Assembly (NCBI RefSeq): GCF_012926505.1
Contig: NZ_JABBNT010000001.1
Location: 434,001-498,000, forward strand
DNA length: 64,000 nucleotides
From: Pacificispira spongiicola
Lineage (GTDB): Bacteria; Pseudomonadota; Alphaproteobacteria; UBA8366; Aestuariispiraceae
Direction: 5' to 3'
The notes under the pieces are model-generated. The model did no database searches, was not told where the DNA came from, and was given only the letters and a program-made list of their open reading frames with translations. The translations under genes were made by a program, and so were the position numbers. Each line of letters begins with the position of its first letter. Within the stretch, counting starts at the first letter, position 1. Positions 16,138 through 24,805 of the stretch are shown here, one piece after another.

Positions 16138-18348
16138 ATGGATCGCGCCGATATCGTTCATGACAATTTTCTGCGCCGGGTGGCGGCGGGCGATCTGCCC
16201 GTGCGGTCCGGTACCGTGTCGCTGGCAGACGCCGGGCTGACGCCGGAAGCGCTGGTCGAAATCTATCAGTCGCAGATCCTGTCGCGGAACCTGGACCGTA
16301 TCTCCCGCAAGCTGCAGGCGCGGGGCGAAGGCTATTACACGATCGGATCGTCGGGGCATGAAGGGAATGCCGCCGTGGCCGCCGCGTTCCGGCCGACGGA
16401 TATGGCCTTCCTGCATTATCGCGACGCGGCCTTCCAGATTCAGCGGTCCCGGCAGGTACCGGGTCAAACGCCGCTATGGGACATGTTGCTAAGCTTCACC
16501 ACATCGACGGAAGACCCGATTTCCGGCGGGCGGCACAAGGTTCTGGGGTCCAAGGCGCTGTCCATCCCGCCGCAGACATCGACCATCGCATCCCACCTGC
16601 CCAAGGCGGTCGGCGCGGCCTATTCCATCGGCACGGCGAAACGGGTGAAACCGGAACATGCCACCCTGCCCGACGATGCGGTGATCGTGTGCAGCTTCGG
16701 CGACGCCTCGCTGAACCATTCGACGGCGCAAGGCGCGATCAACACGGCGGGCTGGACCTCCTATCAGGGCGTACCGCTGCCGCTGGTCTTCGTCTGTGAA
16801 GACAACGGGATCGGCATATCGACCAAGACCCCCGGCGGCTGGGTCGCGGCCAGCGTCGAACATCGTCCGGGCCTGCGATATTTCCGCTGCGACGGGCTGG
16901 ACATCGCGGAGACCTACGCCGTCGCGAAACAGGCCGCCGACTGGTCCCGCACGCGCCGCAAGCCCGCCTTCCTGCATATGGGTTGCGTGCGGCTGTACGG
17001 TCACGCCGGGGCCGACGTCCAAACCGCCTATATCAGCAAGGAGGAGATCGAAACCGACGAGGCGCGCGATCCCCTGCTGTACACAGCGGGGACGCTGATC
17101 CGCGAGGGTATCCTGACGGCGGAGGAGGCACTGGGCCTCTATACCGACACGTCCGATCGGGTCGAGGCGGCGGCGGAAGAGGCGATCAAACGCCCGCGCC
17201 TGAAGACGGCCGATCAGGTGATGGCCAGCCTGATCCCGCCGAAGCGCGATTGCCGCCCGACCAACGGCCCGTCGGCGGACGCCCGCAACGCCTGTTTCGG
17301 GGAGGCCGATCTGCGCGCCCAGGAACAGCCGCAACACATGGCGAAGCTGATCAACATGGCGCTGACGGACCTGATGCTGACCCATCCGGAAATCGTCATG
17401 GCGGGGGAAGATATCGGCCCGAAGGGCGGCGTCTATGGCGTGACGCAGCGCCTGCACGACCGGTTCGGCCCGGCCCGCATGATCAACACGCTGCTGGACG
17501 AACAGTCGATCCTGGGTCTCGGCATCGGCATGGCCCATAACGGGTTGCTGCCCATCCCGGAAATCCAGTTCCTGGCCTATCTGCACAACGCGGAAGACCA
17601 GTTGCGCGGCGAAGCGGCGACGCTCAGCTTCTTTTCCGACGGGCAATACACCAATCCGATGATCGTGCGCATCGCCGGTCTGGGCTATCAGCGCGGCTTC
17701 GGCGGGCATTTCCACAACGACAATTCACTGGCCGTCCTGCGCGATATTCCGGGGTTGATCGTGGCCTGCCCGTCCAACGGCGCGGATGCGGTGCATATGC
17801 TGCGCGAATGCGTGCGGCTGGCGCGCGAAGAACAGCGCGTCATCGCCTTTGTCGAACCGATCGCCCTCTACATGACCCGCGACCTGCATGAAGCGAAGGA
17901 CGGCGGCTGGACGCATATCTACCCGAAGCCGGGCGACGGCGGCATCGCCCTGGGCCAGATCGGCCAGCACGGCGATGGGCAAGACCTCGCCATCGTGACC
18001 TATGGCAACGGCTATTTCCTGTCGCGGCAGGCGGAACGCGATCTGACAGCGAAAGGTATCAAGACGCGGATCATCGACCTGCGCTGGCTGGCACCAGTGC
18101 CGGAAGAAGCGATTCTGGCGGCGACGAAGGGATGCAAGAATGTCCTGATCGTCGACGAATGCCGCATCACCGGGTCGCAGAGCGAGGGGTTGATGGCCCT
18201 GTTCACCGAAGCGGGCCGTTCCACTGTGGCGCGGGTCGCGGCGAAAGACAGCTTCATCGCCACCGGTCCGGCCTTCGGCGCGACCCTGCCCAGCAAAGAC
18301 GGGATTGCAAAGGCCGCGATCAATCTGGTGACGGGAGGGGCTCGATGA
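16138..18348 (+). CDS. Fused alpha/beta 2-oxoacid dehydrogenase E1 (thiamine diphosphate-dependent)
   Basis: This 736-residue protein joins an E1-alpha half (to about residue 360) and an E1-beta half (about 395 to the end) of the branched-chain or pyruvate dehydrogenase type. The alpha half has the thiamine diphosphate motif GDASLNHS (from 188) ending in CEDNG (Asn223), and the beta half has VMAGEDIGPKGGVYGVTQ and FLAYLHNAEDQLRGE. Such E1 enzymes decarboxylate a 2-oxoacid and acylate a lipoyl E2, yet no E2 or E3 gene is present here. Instead the next gene, overlapping by four bases, is an acyltransferase. The substrate is unknown. GGGGAG precedes the ATG. Confidence 0.85.
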   Translation: MDRADIVHDNFLRRVAAGDLPVRSGTVSLADAGLTPEALVEIYQSQILSRNLDRISRKLQARGEGYYTIGSSGHEGNAAVAAAFRPTDMAFLHYRDAAFQIQRSRQVPGQTPLWDMLLSFTTSTEDPISGGRHKVLGSKALSIPPQTSTIASHLPKAVGAAYSIGTAKRVKPEHATLPDDAVIVCSFGDASLNHSTAQGAINTAGWTSYQGVPLPLVFVCEDNGIGISTKTPGGWVAASVEHRPGLRYFRCDGLDIAETYAVAKQAADWSRTRRKPAFLHMGCVRLYGHAGADVQTAYISKEEIETDEARDPLLYTAGTLIREGILTAEEALGLYTDTSDRVEAAAEEAIKRPRLKTADQVMASLIPPKRDCRPTNGPSADARNACFGEADLRAQEQPQHMAKLINMALTDLMLTHPEIVMAGEDIGPKGGVYGVTQRLHDRFGPARMINTLLDEQSILGLGIGMAHNGLLPIPEIQFLAYLHNAEDQLRGEAATLSFFSDGQYTNPMIVRIAGLGYQRGFGGHFHNDNSLAVLRDIPGLIVACPSNGADAVHMLRECVRLAREEQRVIAFVEPIALYMTRDLHEAKDGGWTHIYPKPGDGGIALGQIGQHGDGQDLAIVTYGNGYFLSRQAERDLTAKGIKTRIIDLRWLAPVPEEAILAATKGCKNVLIVDECRITGSQSEGLMALFTEAGRSTVARVAAKDSFIATGPAFGATLPSKDGIAKAAINLVTGGAR

Positions 18349-19373
18349 GCAAGCAACGCGCACTGATCGTCTGTCCCGGACGCGGCACCTATAACAAGGA
18401 CGAATTGGGCTATCTGGCCCGTTATCACGGGGCCCAGGCAAAATTCATTGCCGATCTGGACGCGGCGCGGTCCGCCCTGGGGCAGACGCCGGTTTCCGCC
18501 CTGGACGGCGCGGCGCGCTATTCGGTGGCGGATCATACGCGGGGCGACAATGCCTCCCCCCTGATCTATGCCTGCGCCTATTCCGATTTTCTGACCATCG
18601 ACCGAAACCGCATCGAGCCGGTCGCCGTGACCGGTAATTCGATGGGCTGGTACATCGCGCTGGCCTGCGCCGGGGCGCTGGACGCGATGGGCGGCTTCAC
18701 CGTCGTGAACACAATGGGCACGCTGATGCAGGAAGCCCTGATCGGCGGGCAGTTGATCTATCCTTTCGTCGATGAGAACTGGCGCGACATTCCGGGGAAG
18801 AAGGCGGACATCCTGTCCCTGACGGAGGAAATCGACGGGCTGTATCTGTCCATCGACCTGGGCGGCATGCTGGTCCTGGCCGGCACCGACAACGCCCTGG
18901 CGGCAGCGGAAAAGCGGCTGCCGGTGGTGCAGGAACGCTTCCCGATGCGGCTGGCCAATCACGCTGCCTTCCACACGCCGTTGCAGCAGCCGGTGGCGGA
19001 ACGCGGTCAGGCGGCCCTGCCGCTGGCGCTGTTCCACTCCCCCGACCTGCCGTTGATCGACGGGCGCGGCCATGTCTGGTTCCCGAAAGCAACGGACAGT
19101 GCGGCCCTGCGCGACTATACGCTGGGCCACCAAGTCGTCGAACCCTACGATTTCACCGCGGCGGTGCGCAGCGGCCTGCGTGAATTCGCGCCGGATTTGG
19201 TGATCGTCCTCGGGCCGGGGCAGACGCTGGGCGGGGCCGTGGCGCAGACCATGATTGCCAATTCCTGGCGCGGGCAGACCTGCAAAGACGACTTCACCGC
19301 GTTGCAGAAGGCGGCCCCGTATCTAGTGTCTCTGGGCATGGACGGTCAGCGCGGATTGGCGATTCAGGCTTGA
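18345..19373 (+). CDS. FabD-like acyltransferase
   Basis: This 342-residue protein has the acyltransferase fold of malonyl-CoA:ACP transacylases. The nucleophile Ser99 lies in TGNSMGWYIALACAGAL (GxSxG), and His210 in NHAAFHTPL matches the second catalytic residue of FabD. It lacks the usual N-terminal FPGQG; the equivalent here is CPGRG. True fabD is normally next to fabG and acpP, which are absent, so a dedicated partner of the upstream E1 is more likely. The ATG overlaps the E1 stop (ATGA), indicating coupled translation. The acyl donor and acceptor are unknown. Confidence 0.78.
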   Translation: MSKQRALIVCPGRGTYNKDELGYLARYHGAQAKFIADLDAARSALGQTPVSALDGAARYSVADHTRGDNASPLIYACAYSDFLTIDRNRIEPVAVTGNSMGWYIALACAGALDAMGGFTVVNTMGTLMQEALIGGQLIYPFVDENWRDIPGKKADILSLTEEIDGLYLSIDLGGMLVLAGTDNALAAAEKRLPVVQERFPMRLANHAAFHTPLQQPVAERGQAALPLALFHSPDLPLIDGRGHVWFPKATDSAALRDYTLGHQVVEPYDFTAAVRSGLREFAPDLVIVLGPGQTLGGAVAQTMIANSWRGQTCKDDFTALQKAAPYLVSLGMDGQRGLAIQA

Positions 19374-19431
19374 ATTCGCCGCCCGCGCGGGCATACTCCC
19401 GCGCTTTCCCAAGACAGCCAGATCGGATCAC

Positions 19432-20310
19432 ATGGCTATCGTCAATTTCGGGTCGATCAATATCGACAAGGTCTATCGCGTTTCGCATTTTCCGGCTGCG
19501 GGTGAAACGCTGCTGGTCGACGGGTATTCGGTCGGCCTGGGCGGTAAAGGTGCAAACCAGTCCATCGCGATGGCCCGTGCGGGGGCCGACGTGCGACATA
19601 TCGGGGCCATCGGCACCGACGGGTTATGGACCAAACAGCGGCTGTCGGACGAAGGCATCGACACGGACGGCATTGCGGTGCTGGAAAACGAAGCCACCGG
19701 CCATGCGGTGATTGAGGTCGACCCCAGCGCGGAAAACAAAATCCTGGTCCTGTCCGGCGCGAATGCCGCCCTAACCCAGGATCAGATCGACACGGCCGTC
19801 GGCGCGATGGGTGCCGACGACTGGCTGCTGTTCCAGAATGAAACCAATCTGACGGAAGCCATCGCCGCCGCCGGCAAGGCGAAGGGCGTGCGCATCGCCT
19901 ATAGCGCCGCGCCGTTCATTGCCGACAAGGTCGTCCCGCTGTTGGATATGGTGGACATGATTTGCGTGAACCATCTGGAAGCCGCGACCCTGGCGGAAGG
20001 CTATGGCGGCGACATGGACGCGATCCCGGTTTCGCGTCTGTTGGTCACCTATGGCGCACGAGGCGCGGAATACCGTGACGATGGCCATGTCGAATTCGTC
20101 CCGTCCTTCAAAGTCGACGCCGTCGATACGACCGGGGCGGGCGACACCTTCCTGGGCAGTTTCCTGGCCGCGATCAGCAAGGACGCGCCGGGCCAGCATG
20201 CCTTGCTGCAAGCCTCCGCCGCCGCTGCGCTACAGGTGTCGCGGCATGGGGCGGCGGATGCCATTCCGACCGCCGACGACGTCCATAAATTCCTCTTCAG
20301 CCGGGCCTGA
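19432..20310 (+). CDS. PfkB-family sugar kinase, ribokinase-like
   Basis: This 292-residue PfkB kinase has the first signature GLGGKGANQSIAMARAG and the second DTTGAGDTFLGSF, which contains the catalytic Asp. In this operon it probably phosphorylates the ribose or deoxyribose released from nucleosides. It stands 58 bases after the acyltransferase gene and five before the nucleoside hydrolase gene, so it may begin a separate unit or be part of one long transcript. A direct nucleoside kinase role is a real alternative for PfkB enzymes. Confidence 0.85.
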   Translation: MAIVNFGSINIDKVYRVSHFPAAGETLLVDGYSVGLGGKGANQSIAMARAGADVRHIGAIGTDGLWTKQRLSDEGIDTDGIAVLENEATGHAVIEVDPSAENKILVLSGANAALTQDQIDTAVGAMGADDWLLFQNETNLTEAIAAAGKAKGVRIAYSAAPFIADKVVPLLDMVDMICVNHLEAATLAEGYGGDMDAIPVSRLLVTYGARGAEYRDDGHVEFVPSFKVDAVDTTGAGDTFLGSFLAAISKDAPGQHALLQASAAAALQVSRHGAADAIPTADDVHKFLFSRA

Positions 20311-20315
20311 GAAAC

Positions 20316-21266
20316 ATGACCGAAAAAATCATCATCGACACGGATCCCGGCATCGACGACGCCATGGCGATCCACCTTGCCTTCGCCCATCCGGGGTTGG
20401 AGGTCGTCGCCCTGACCACGATCTTCGGGAATGTGCATACCGCAACGGCGACCCGCAATGCGCTGGTCCTGGCCGAAATGGCGCAGTATCCCTGCGCCGT
20501 CGCGCAGGGGGCGGACAAACCGCTGGTCCTGCCGCTGAACCCGCCCGCCGATTTCGTGCATGGCGCGGAAGGATTCGGCGACCTGCCCGCACGCACGCCG
20601 ACGGGCAAACCCGATCCGCGCAGTGCCGCCGCCTATATCTGTGAAATGGCCGCCGCCCATCCCGGTGAAATCACCCTGTGTGCCGTCGGGCCGCTGACCA
20701 ATCTTGCCCTGGCACTACGGCACGACCCCGCCGTGACGAAGAACCTGAAACGCGTCGTGATCATGGGTGGGGCCGTCGACGCGCCGGGCAACGTGTCCCC
20801 CTTCGCCGAGGCAAACATCATTAACGACCCCCACGCGGCGGAAGAAGTCTTCGCCGCCGACTGGCCGATCACGCTGGTCGGGTTGGACGTCACCATGCAG
20901 GTCCGTTGCACGCCCGACGATTTCGCGTCCATGCCGGGATCGTCCCCGACGATCGGTGGGTTCCTGAACGACGCGACGCAATTCTACTTCGACTTCCACC
21001 GCCGACAGCACGACCTGAATTGCTGTTTCATGCATGACCCGACGGCGGTGATCGCGGTCACCGACCCCGATGTCCTGACATGCGAATCCGTGCCGCTGTC
21101 CGTCATCTGCGAGGGGGAGAAGATCGGCCAGACCGTGCGCATCGACGATCCGGCGCGCCGCCCGGTCGATGTGGCCCTGGGTGTCGATATTGATCGCGTC
21201 CGATCGATTTTTATTGATACGATCAAATCGGCGGACGGAAGAGTGGCGGAGCGCACGGCGAAATGA
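20316..21266 (+). CDS. Nucleoside hydrolase (IUNH family)
   Basis: This 316-residue enzyme cleaves the N-glycosidic bond of ribonucleosides to base and sugar. The N-terminal IDTDPGIDDAMAI holds the aspartates that bind Ca2+ and the nucleophilic water. VIMGGAVDAPGNVSP and the C-terminal CCFMHDPTAVIAVTDP are further family landmarks. Preference for purine or pyrimidine nucleosides is not clear from sequence. Its stop overlaps the start of the oxygenase gene by four bases, so the two are tightly coupled. Confidence 0.93.
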   Translation: MTEKIIIDTDPGIDDAMAIHLAFAHPGLEVVALTTIFGNVHTATATRNALVLAEMAQYPCAVAQGADKPLVLPLNPPADFVHGAEGFGDLPARTPTGKPDPRSAAAYICEMAAAHPGEITLCAVGPLTNLALALRHDPAVTKNLKRVVIMGGAVDAPGNVSPFAEANIINDPHAAEEVFAADWPITLVGLDVTMQVRCTPDDFASMPGSSPTIGGFLNDATQFYFDFHRRQHDLNCCFMHDPTAVIAVTDPDVLTCESVPLSVICEGEKIGQTVRIDDPARRPVDVALGVDIDRVRSIFIDTIKSADGRVAERTAK

Positions 21267-22111
21267 CCGATTTCAATCTGCTGACGATCGACTGTCAGGC
21301 ATCGGACGCACCGCAGCGCCTTGTCCAATCCCTGCGCGATACGGGTTTCGCGGTTCTGACGAACCATCCGATTTCCGCCGGTGAAATCGCCGATGTTTAT
21401 GCCGGTTGGGAGGCGTTTTTCGCGTCGGACGCCAAATTCGACTATCTGACGACACCGGAAACGCAGACCGGATATTTCCCCTTCAAATCGGAAAACGCCA
21501 AGGGCTATTCCAAGAAGGACTTGAAGGAATTCTTCCACGTCTATCCGCACGGTCCCGTCCCGGCGGATTTGGAAGCGATGACGCGGGACTTCTATGACAA
21601 GCTGGTCGCGTTGGGCCGCGCCATGCTGTCCTGGATCGAGGACAATTCTCCGGAAGACATCCGCGCCCTGTTTTCCGAACCCTTGCCGCAGATGCTGGAC
21701 GGCAGTTCGATGAACCTGCTGCGCATTCTGCACTATCCGCCGCAAGACCCGGAAGACGCACATAGCGGCGCGGTCCGCGCGGCGGCGCATGAGGATATCA
21801 ACCTGATCACCCTGCTCGTTTCCGGCAGCGCGCCTGGTCTGGAAGCCCGCGACGCTAAAGGCAACTGGCACGAAGTTCCCTGCGATACGGGCATGATCAC
21901 GATGAATATCGGCGACATGCTGCAAAAAGCGTCGGGCGGTTACTATCCGTCGACGACCCACCGTGTGGTCAATCCGAAGGAAGGGCAGAATGTTTCGCGA
22001 TATTCCATGCCCATGTTCCTGCATCCCCGCCCGGATGTCCGGTTGGATGCGGATTACACGGCGAATGATTACCTTCAGGAGCGTTTGCGCGAAATCGGCC
22101 TGAAGGGATAA
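21263..22111 (+). CDS. Isopenicillin N synthase-like 2OG/Fe(II) oxygenase
   Basis: This 282-residue cytoplasmic oxygenase has the iron ligands His176, Asp178 (AAHEDINLITLL) and His233 (TTHRVVNP), and the 2-oxoglutarate-binding Arg246/Ser248 (SRYSMPMF). It is thus a catalytically complete member of the superfamily that contains isopenicillin N synthase, plant dioxygenases and fungal thymine 7-hydroxylase. No beta-lactam genes are nearby. It is translationally coupled to a nucleoside hydrolase and precedes a nucleoside-type transporter, so a nucleoside or nucleobase hydroxylase role is plausible; that assignment is inference. Confidence 0.85.
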   Translation: MTDFNLLTIDCQASDAPQRLVQSLRDTGFAVLTNHPISAGEIADVYAGWEAFFASDAKFDYLTTPETQTGYFPFKSENAKGYSKKDLKEFFHVYPHGPVPADLEAMTRDFYDKLVALGRAMLSWIEDNSPEDIRALFSEPLPQMLDGSSMNLLRILHYPPQDPEDAHSGAVRAAAHEDINLITLLVSGSAPGLEARDAKGNWHEVPCDTGMITMNIGDMLQKASGGYYPSTTHRVVNPKEGQNVSRYSMPMFLHPRPDVRLDADYTANDYLQERLREIGLKG

Positions 22112-22149
22112 GGTAACCGCAGTCTCTTTCGAACAGGGAGTTCCAAGCA

Positions 22150-23151
22150 ATGAAAAATGTTTTCCGTGGCCTCGGCCTCGCCGCCGTCATGGCGATCGCC
22201 GGTGTTGCCAATGCCGCTGATTTCAAACCCGCCGTCGTCTATGACCTGGGCGGCAAGTTCGACAAATCCTTCAATGAAGGCGTCTATGAAGGGGTGAAGC
22301 GTTTCACCGAGGAAACCGGCGTCGAGGTGATGGAATTCGAAGTCACCAACGAAGCCCAGCGTCAGCAGGCCATGGAGCGCATGGTCAGCCGTGGCGCGAC
22401 CATCCTGCTGGGCGTCGGTTTCGCCCAGGCCGACGCGATCGATGCGGTCGCCAAGGAAAACCCGGAGAAGCAATTCTCCATCATCGACGTGTTCTGGCTG
22501 GATCAGCCGAACCTGCGCCAGTATTCCTTCAAGGAACATGAAGGCAGCTATCTGGTCGGCGTCGCGGCGGCCATGGCGTCCGAAACCGGCACGGTCGGCT
22601 TCGTCGGCGGCATGGATATCCCGCTGATCCGCAAATTCGCCTGCGGCTATGTCCAGGGCGCGAAGGCCACGAAGCCCGACATCACCGTTCTGGAAAACAT
22701 GACCGGTACGACCCCGTCGGCCTGGAACGATCCGGTGAAGGGCGGCGAACTGACCCAGGGTCAGATCGACCGTGGCGCGGACGTCGTCTATCACGCGGCG
22801 GGCGGCACCGGCATGGGCGTCATTCGCGCCGCCGCCGATGCGGGCAAACTGGCCATCGGTGTCGATTCCAACCAGAACTATCTGGCGCCGGGCAAGGTTC
22901 TGACCTCCATGGTCAAACGCGTCGACATCGCCGCCTATCAGACCTTCATGGATGCCTATAAGGGCAAGTTCACGCCGGGCGTACAGTCGCTGGGCCTCGC
23001 CGAAGGCGGCGTCGACTGGGCCGTGGACGACAACAACAAGGACCTGGTCGACGGGGCCATCGCCGATGCGGTGGACCAGGCCCGTGAGGACATCGTATCC
23101 GGCAAGGTCACTGTCCATAACTACGAAGACGATTCCAACTGCCCGTTTTAA
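22150..23151 (+). CDS. BMP-family ABC transporter substrate-binding protein
   Basis: This 333-residue periplasmic protein belongs to the basic membrane protein family, whose best-studied members bind nucleosides. The signal peptide ends ANA before ADFKPAVVYD, with no lipobox, so it is soluble. The early motif DLGGKFDKSFNEGVYEG is the family's substrate-binding loop. It has a strong AGGGAG ribosome-binding site and is followed by a hairpin over its stop codon, which probably raises its yield relative to the downstream transporter genes. Confidence 0.93.
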   Translation: MKNVFRGLGLAAVMAIAGVANAADFKPAVVYDLGGKFDKSFNEGVYEGVKRFTEETGVEVMEFEVTNEAQRQQAMERMVSRGATILLGVGFAQADAIDAVAKENPEKQFSIIDVFWLDQPNLRQYSFKEHEGSYLVGVAAAMASETGTVGFVGGMDIPLIRKFACGYVQGAKATKPDITVLENMTGTTPSAWNDPVKGGELTQGQIDRGADVVYHAAGGTGMGVIRAAADAGKLAIGVDSNQNYLAPGKVLTSMVKRVDIAAYQTFMDAYKGKFTPGVQSLGLAEGGVDWAVDDNNKDLVDGAIADAVDQAREDIVSGKVTVHNYEDDSNCPF

Positions 23152-23163
23152 GACGGCAGTTGG
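23135..23163 (+). promoter_or_regulatory. Hairpin across the end of the BMP gene, likely mRNA-stabilising or attenuating
   Basis: CCAACTGCC (23135-23143) pairs with GGCAGTTGG (23155-23163); an alternative register adds CGT/ACG with one bulged C. The stem overlaps the stop codon of the binding-protein gene and no T-run follows, so it looks like a 3' stabiliser or processing element rather than a terminator. Confidence 0.55.
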
Positions 23164-23184
23164 GACGACGGTTGGATTGAATTC

Positions 23185-24792
23185 GTGACCGGACAGGACA
23201 CCCATCACGGTATGCGCGGCGGGGATGTTTCCCCGCCGCCTGCCGTTGAATTGCGCCGCATCAACAAAAGGTTCGGACGGGTTCACGCGAACCGCGATAT
23301 CGACCTGACCATCGACGCGGGCACGATTACCGGCATTATCGGCGAGAACGGCGCGGGCAAGTCCACGCTGGTCAGCATCCTGTACGGTTTTTATTCCGCC
23401 GATAGCGGCGACATCCTGATCGACGGCACCCCCGTCGCGCTGACATCCACCGCCGACGCCATCCGCTGCGGCATCGGCATGGTACATCAGCATTTCATGC
23501 TGGTACCGACGATGAGTGTCCTGGACAATGTCATGCTGGGCCGCGAAGGCGGTTTCACCCTGACCGACGGCATATCCAAGACCCGCAAACGTCTGGCGCA
23601 GTTGAGCGAAGATTACGGCTTGGAGATCGACCCTGACGCCCTGGTCCAGGACCTGCCGGTCGGTTTGCAGCAACGCGTCGAAATCCTGAAGGCGCTGCTA
23701 CGCGGCGCGCGTATTCTGATCCTGGACGAACCGACGGGCGTCCTCACCCCGCAGGAAGCGGACCGCCTGTTCGAAATTCTGCGGATGCTGAAACAAGACG
23801 GCGTCACGATCCTGCTGATCACGCATAAACTGCGCGAAATCATGGCCATCACCGACGACGTCAACGTCATGCGCCACGGTCAGATGGTCGCCCACCGCAA
23901 GACGAAGGACACGAACCGCGAGGATTTGGCGCGCCTGATGGTCGGGCGCGACGTCCTGTTCACCGCGAAATACCATGAAAAGGAACCCGGCGCGCCGATC
24001 CTGGAAATCGACGCGCTGACCCATCACGACAGTCGCGGCAGTACCGTCCTGTCCGATATTTCCTTCACCCTGCGGGCGGGGGAAATCTTGGGCATCGCCG
24101 GGGTGTCCGGAAACGGCCAATCCCAGCTTCTCGATGTCCTGTCCGGGATCGAACCGGTACAGGAAGGCACAATCCGGGTCGCCGGGGAAGTGATCGACAG
24201 CCGCAACCGCCGCGACCCGACGGCCCTGCGTCAGGTCGGTGTCGCGCATATCCCGGAAGACCGCCATCACCGCGGCCTCGTCCTGCCGTTCAGCGCGGCG
24301 GAAAGTTCGATCCTGGGCTATCACCTGACCGACGTGGCCGGGTCGGGCCTGTTCCTGGACCTGCAGAAGATCGAGGCGCGCTGCGCCGATCTCATGCAAC
24401 GCTATGACGTGCGCCCGCCAGACCCGCAATGGCGCAGCGGCGGCTTTTCCGGCGGCAACCAACAGAAAATCGTCGTCGCCCGCGAAATCGCCGCGTCGCC
24501 GCAAGTCCTGCTGGTCGGTCAGCCGACGCGCGGCGTCGATATCGGCGCGATCGAATTCATCCACAAGGAATTGCTGGCCGCCCGCGACCGGGGCTGCGCG
24601 ATCCTGCTGGTCTCCGTCGAACTGGACGAGATCATGGCCCTGTCCGACCGCATCCTGGTGATGAACGCCGGACGCATCGTCGGCGAAACCGCCCATGGCG
24701 AGGCGGACCCGAACCGCATCGGCCTGATGATGGCGGGTATCGACCCGAACAACGCGCGGGACATCACCGTCCAAGAAACCGGCGCAGCATGA
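23185..24792 (+). CDS. Duplicated ABC ATPase of the nucleoside (BMP) transporter
   Basis: This 535-residue protein holds two ABC domains in one chain, as in the RbsA/YufO type. The first has an intact Walker A (GENGAGKST), a degenerate signature LPVGLQQR and Walker B (ILILDEP). The second has a modified Walker A (GVSGNGQSQ), signature FSGGNQQK and Walker B-like VLLVGQPTRGVD. Asymmetry of this kind is normal for the family. It energises uptake through the two permeases that follow. The GTG at 23185 is the longest sensible start; an ATG nine codons on is possible. Confidence 0.93.
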   Translation: MTGQDTHHGMRGGDVSPPPAVELRRINKRFGRVHANRDIDLTIDAGTITGIIGENGAGKSTLVSILYGFYSADSGDILIDGTPVALTSTADAIRCGIGMVHQHFMLVPTMSVLDNVMLGREGGFTLTDGISKTRKRLAQLSEDYGLEIDPDALVQDLPVGLQQRVEILKALLRGARILILDEPTGVLTPQEADRLFEILRMLKQDGVTILLITHKLREIMAITDDVNVMRHGQMVAHRKTKDTNREDLARLMVGRDVLFTAKYHEKEPGAPILEIDALTHHDSRGSTVLSDISFTLRAGEILGIAGVSGNGQSQLLDVLSGIEPVQEGTIRVAGEVIDSRNRRDPTALRQVGVAHIPEDRHHRGLVLPFSAAESSILGYHLTDVAGSGLFLDLQKIEARCADLMQRYDVRPPDPQWRSGGFSGGNQQKIVVAREIAASPQVLLVGQPTRGVDIGAIEFIHKELLAARDRGCAILLVSVELDEIMALSDRILVMNAGRIVGETAHGEADPNRIGLMMAGIDPNNARDITVQETGAA

Positions 24793-24805
24793 TTACGAAG
24801 ATACG

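Noticed and set aside
18345-19373. Housekeeping fabD
   Set aside because: fabG, acpP and fabF are absent and the first motif is CPGRG instead of FPGQG; coupling to the E1 gene suggests a dedicated role.
21263-22111. Beta-lactam biosynthesis via isopenicillin N synthase
   Set aside because: Only the superfamily is shared; there is no ACV synthetase or other beta-lactam gene and the neighbours are nucleoside genes.
22075-23673. 532-codon open frame opposite the BMP and ABC ATPase genes
   Set aside because: Antisense shadow spanning several plus-strand genes.
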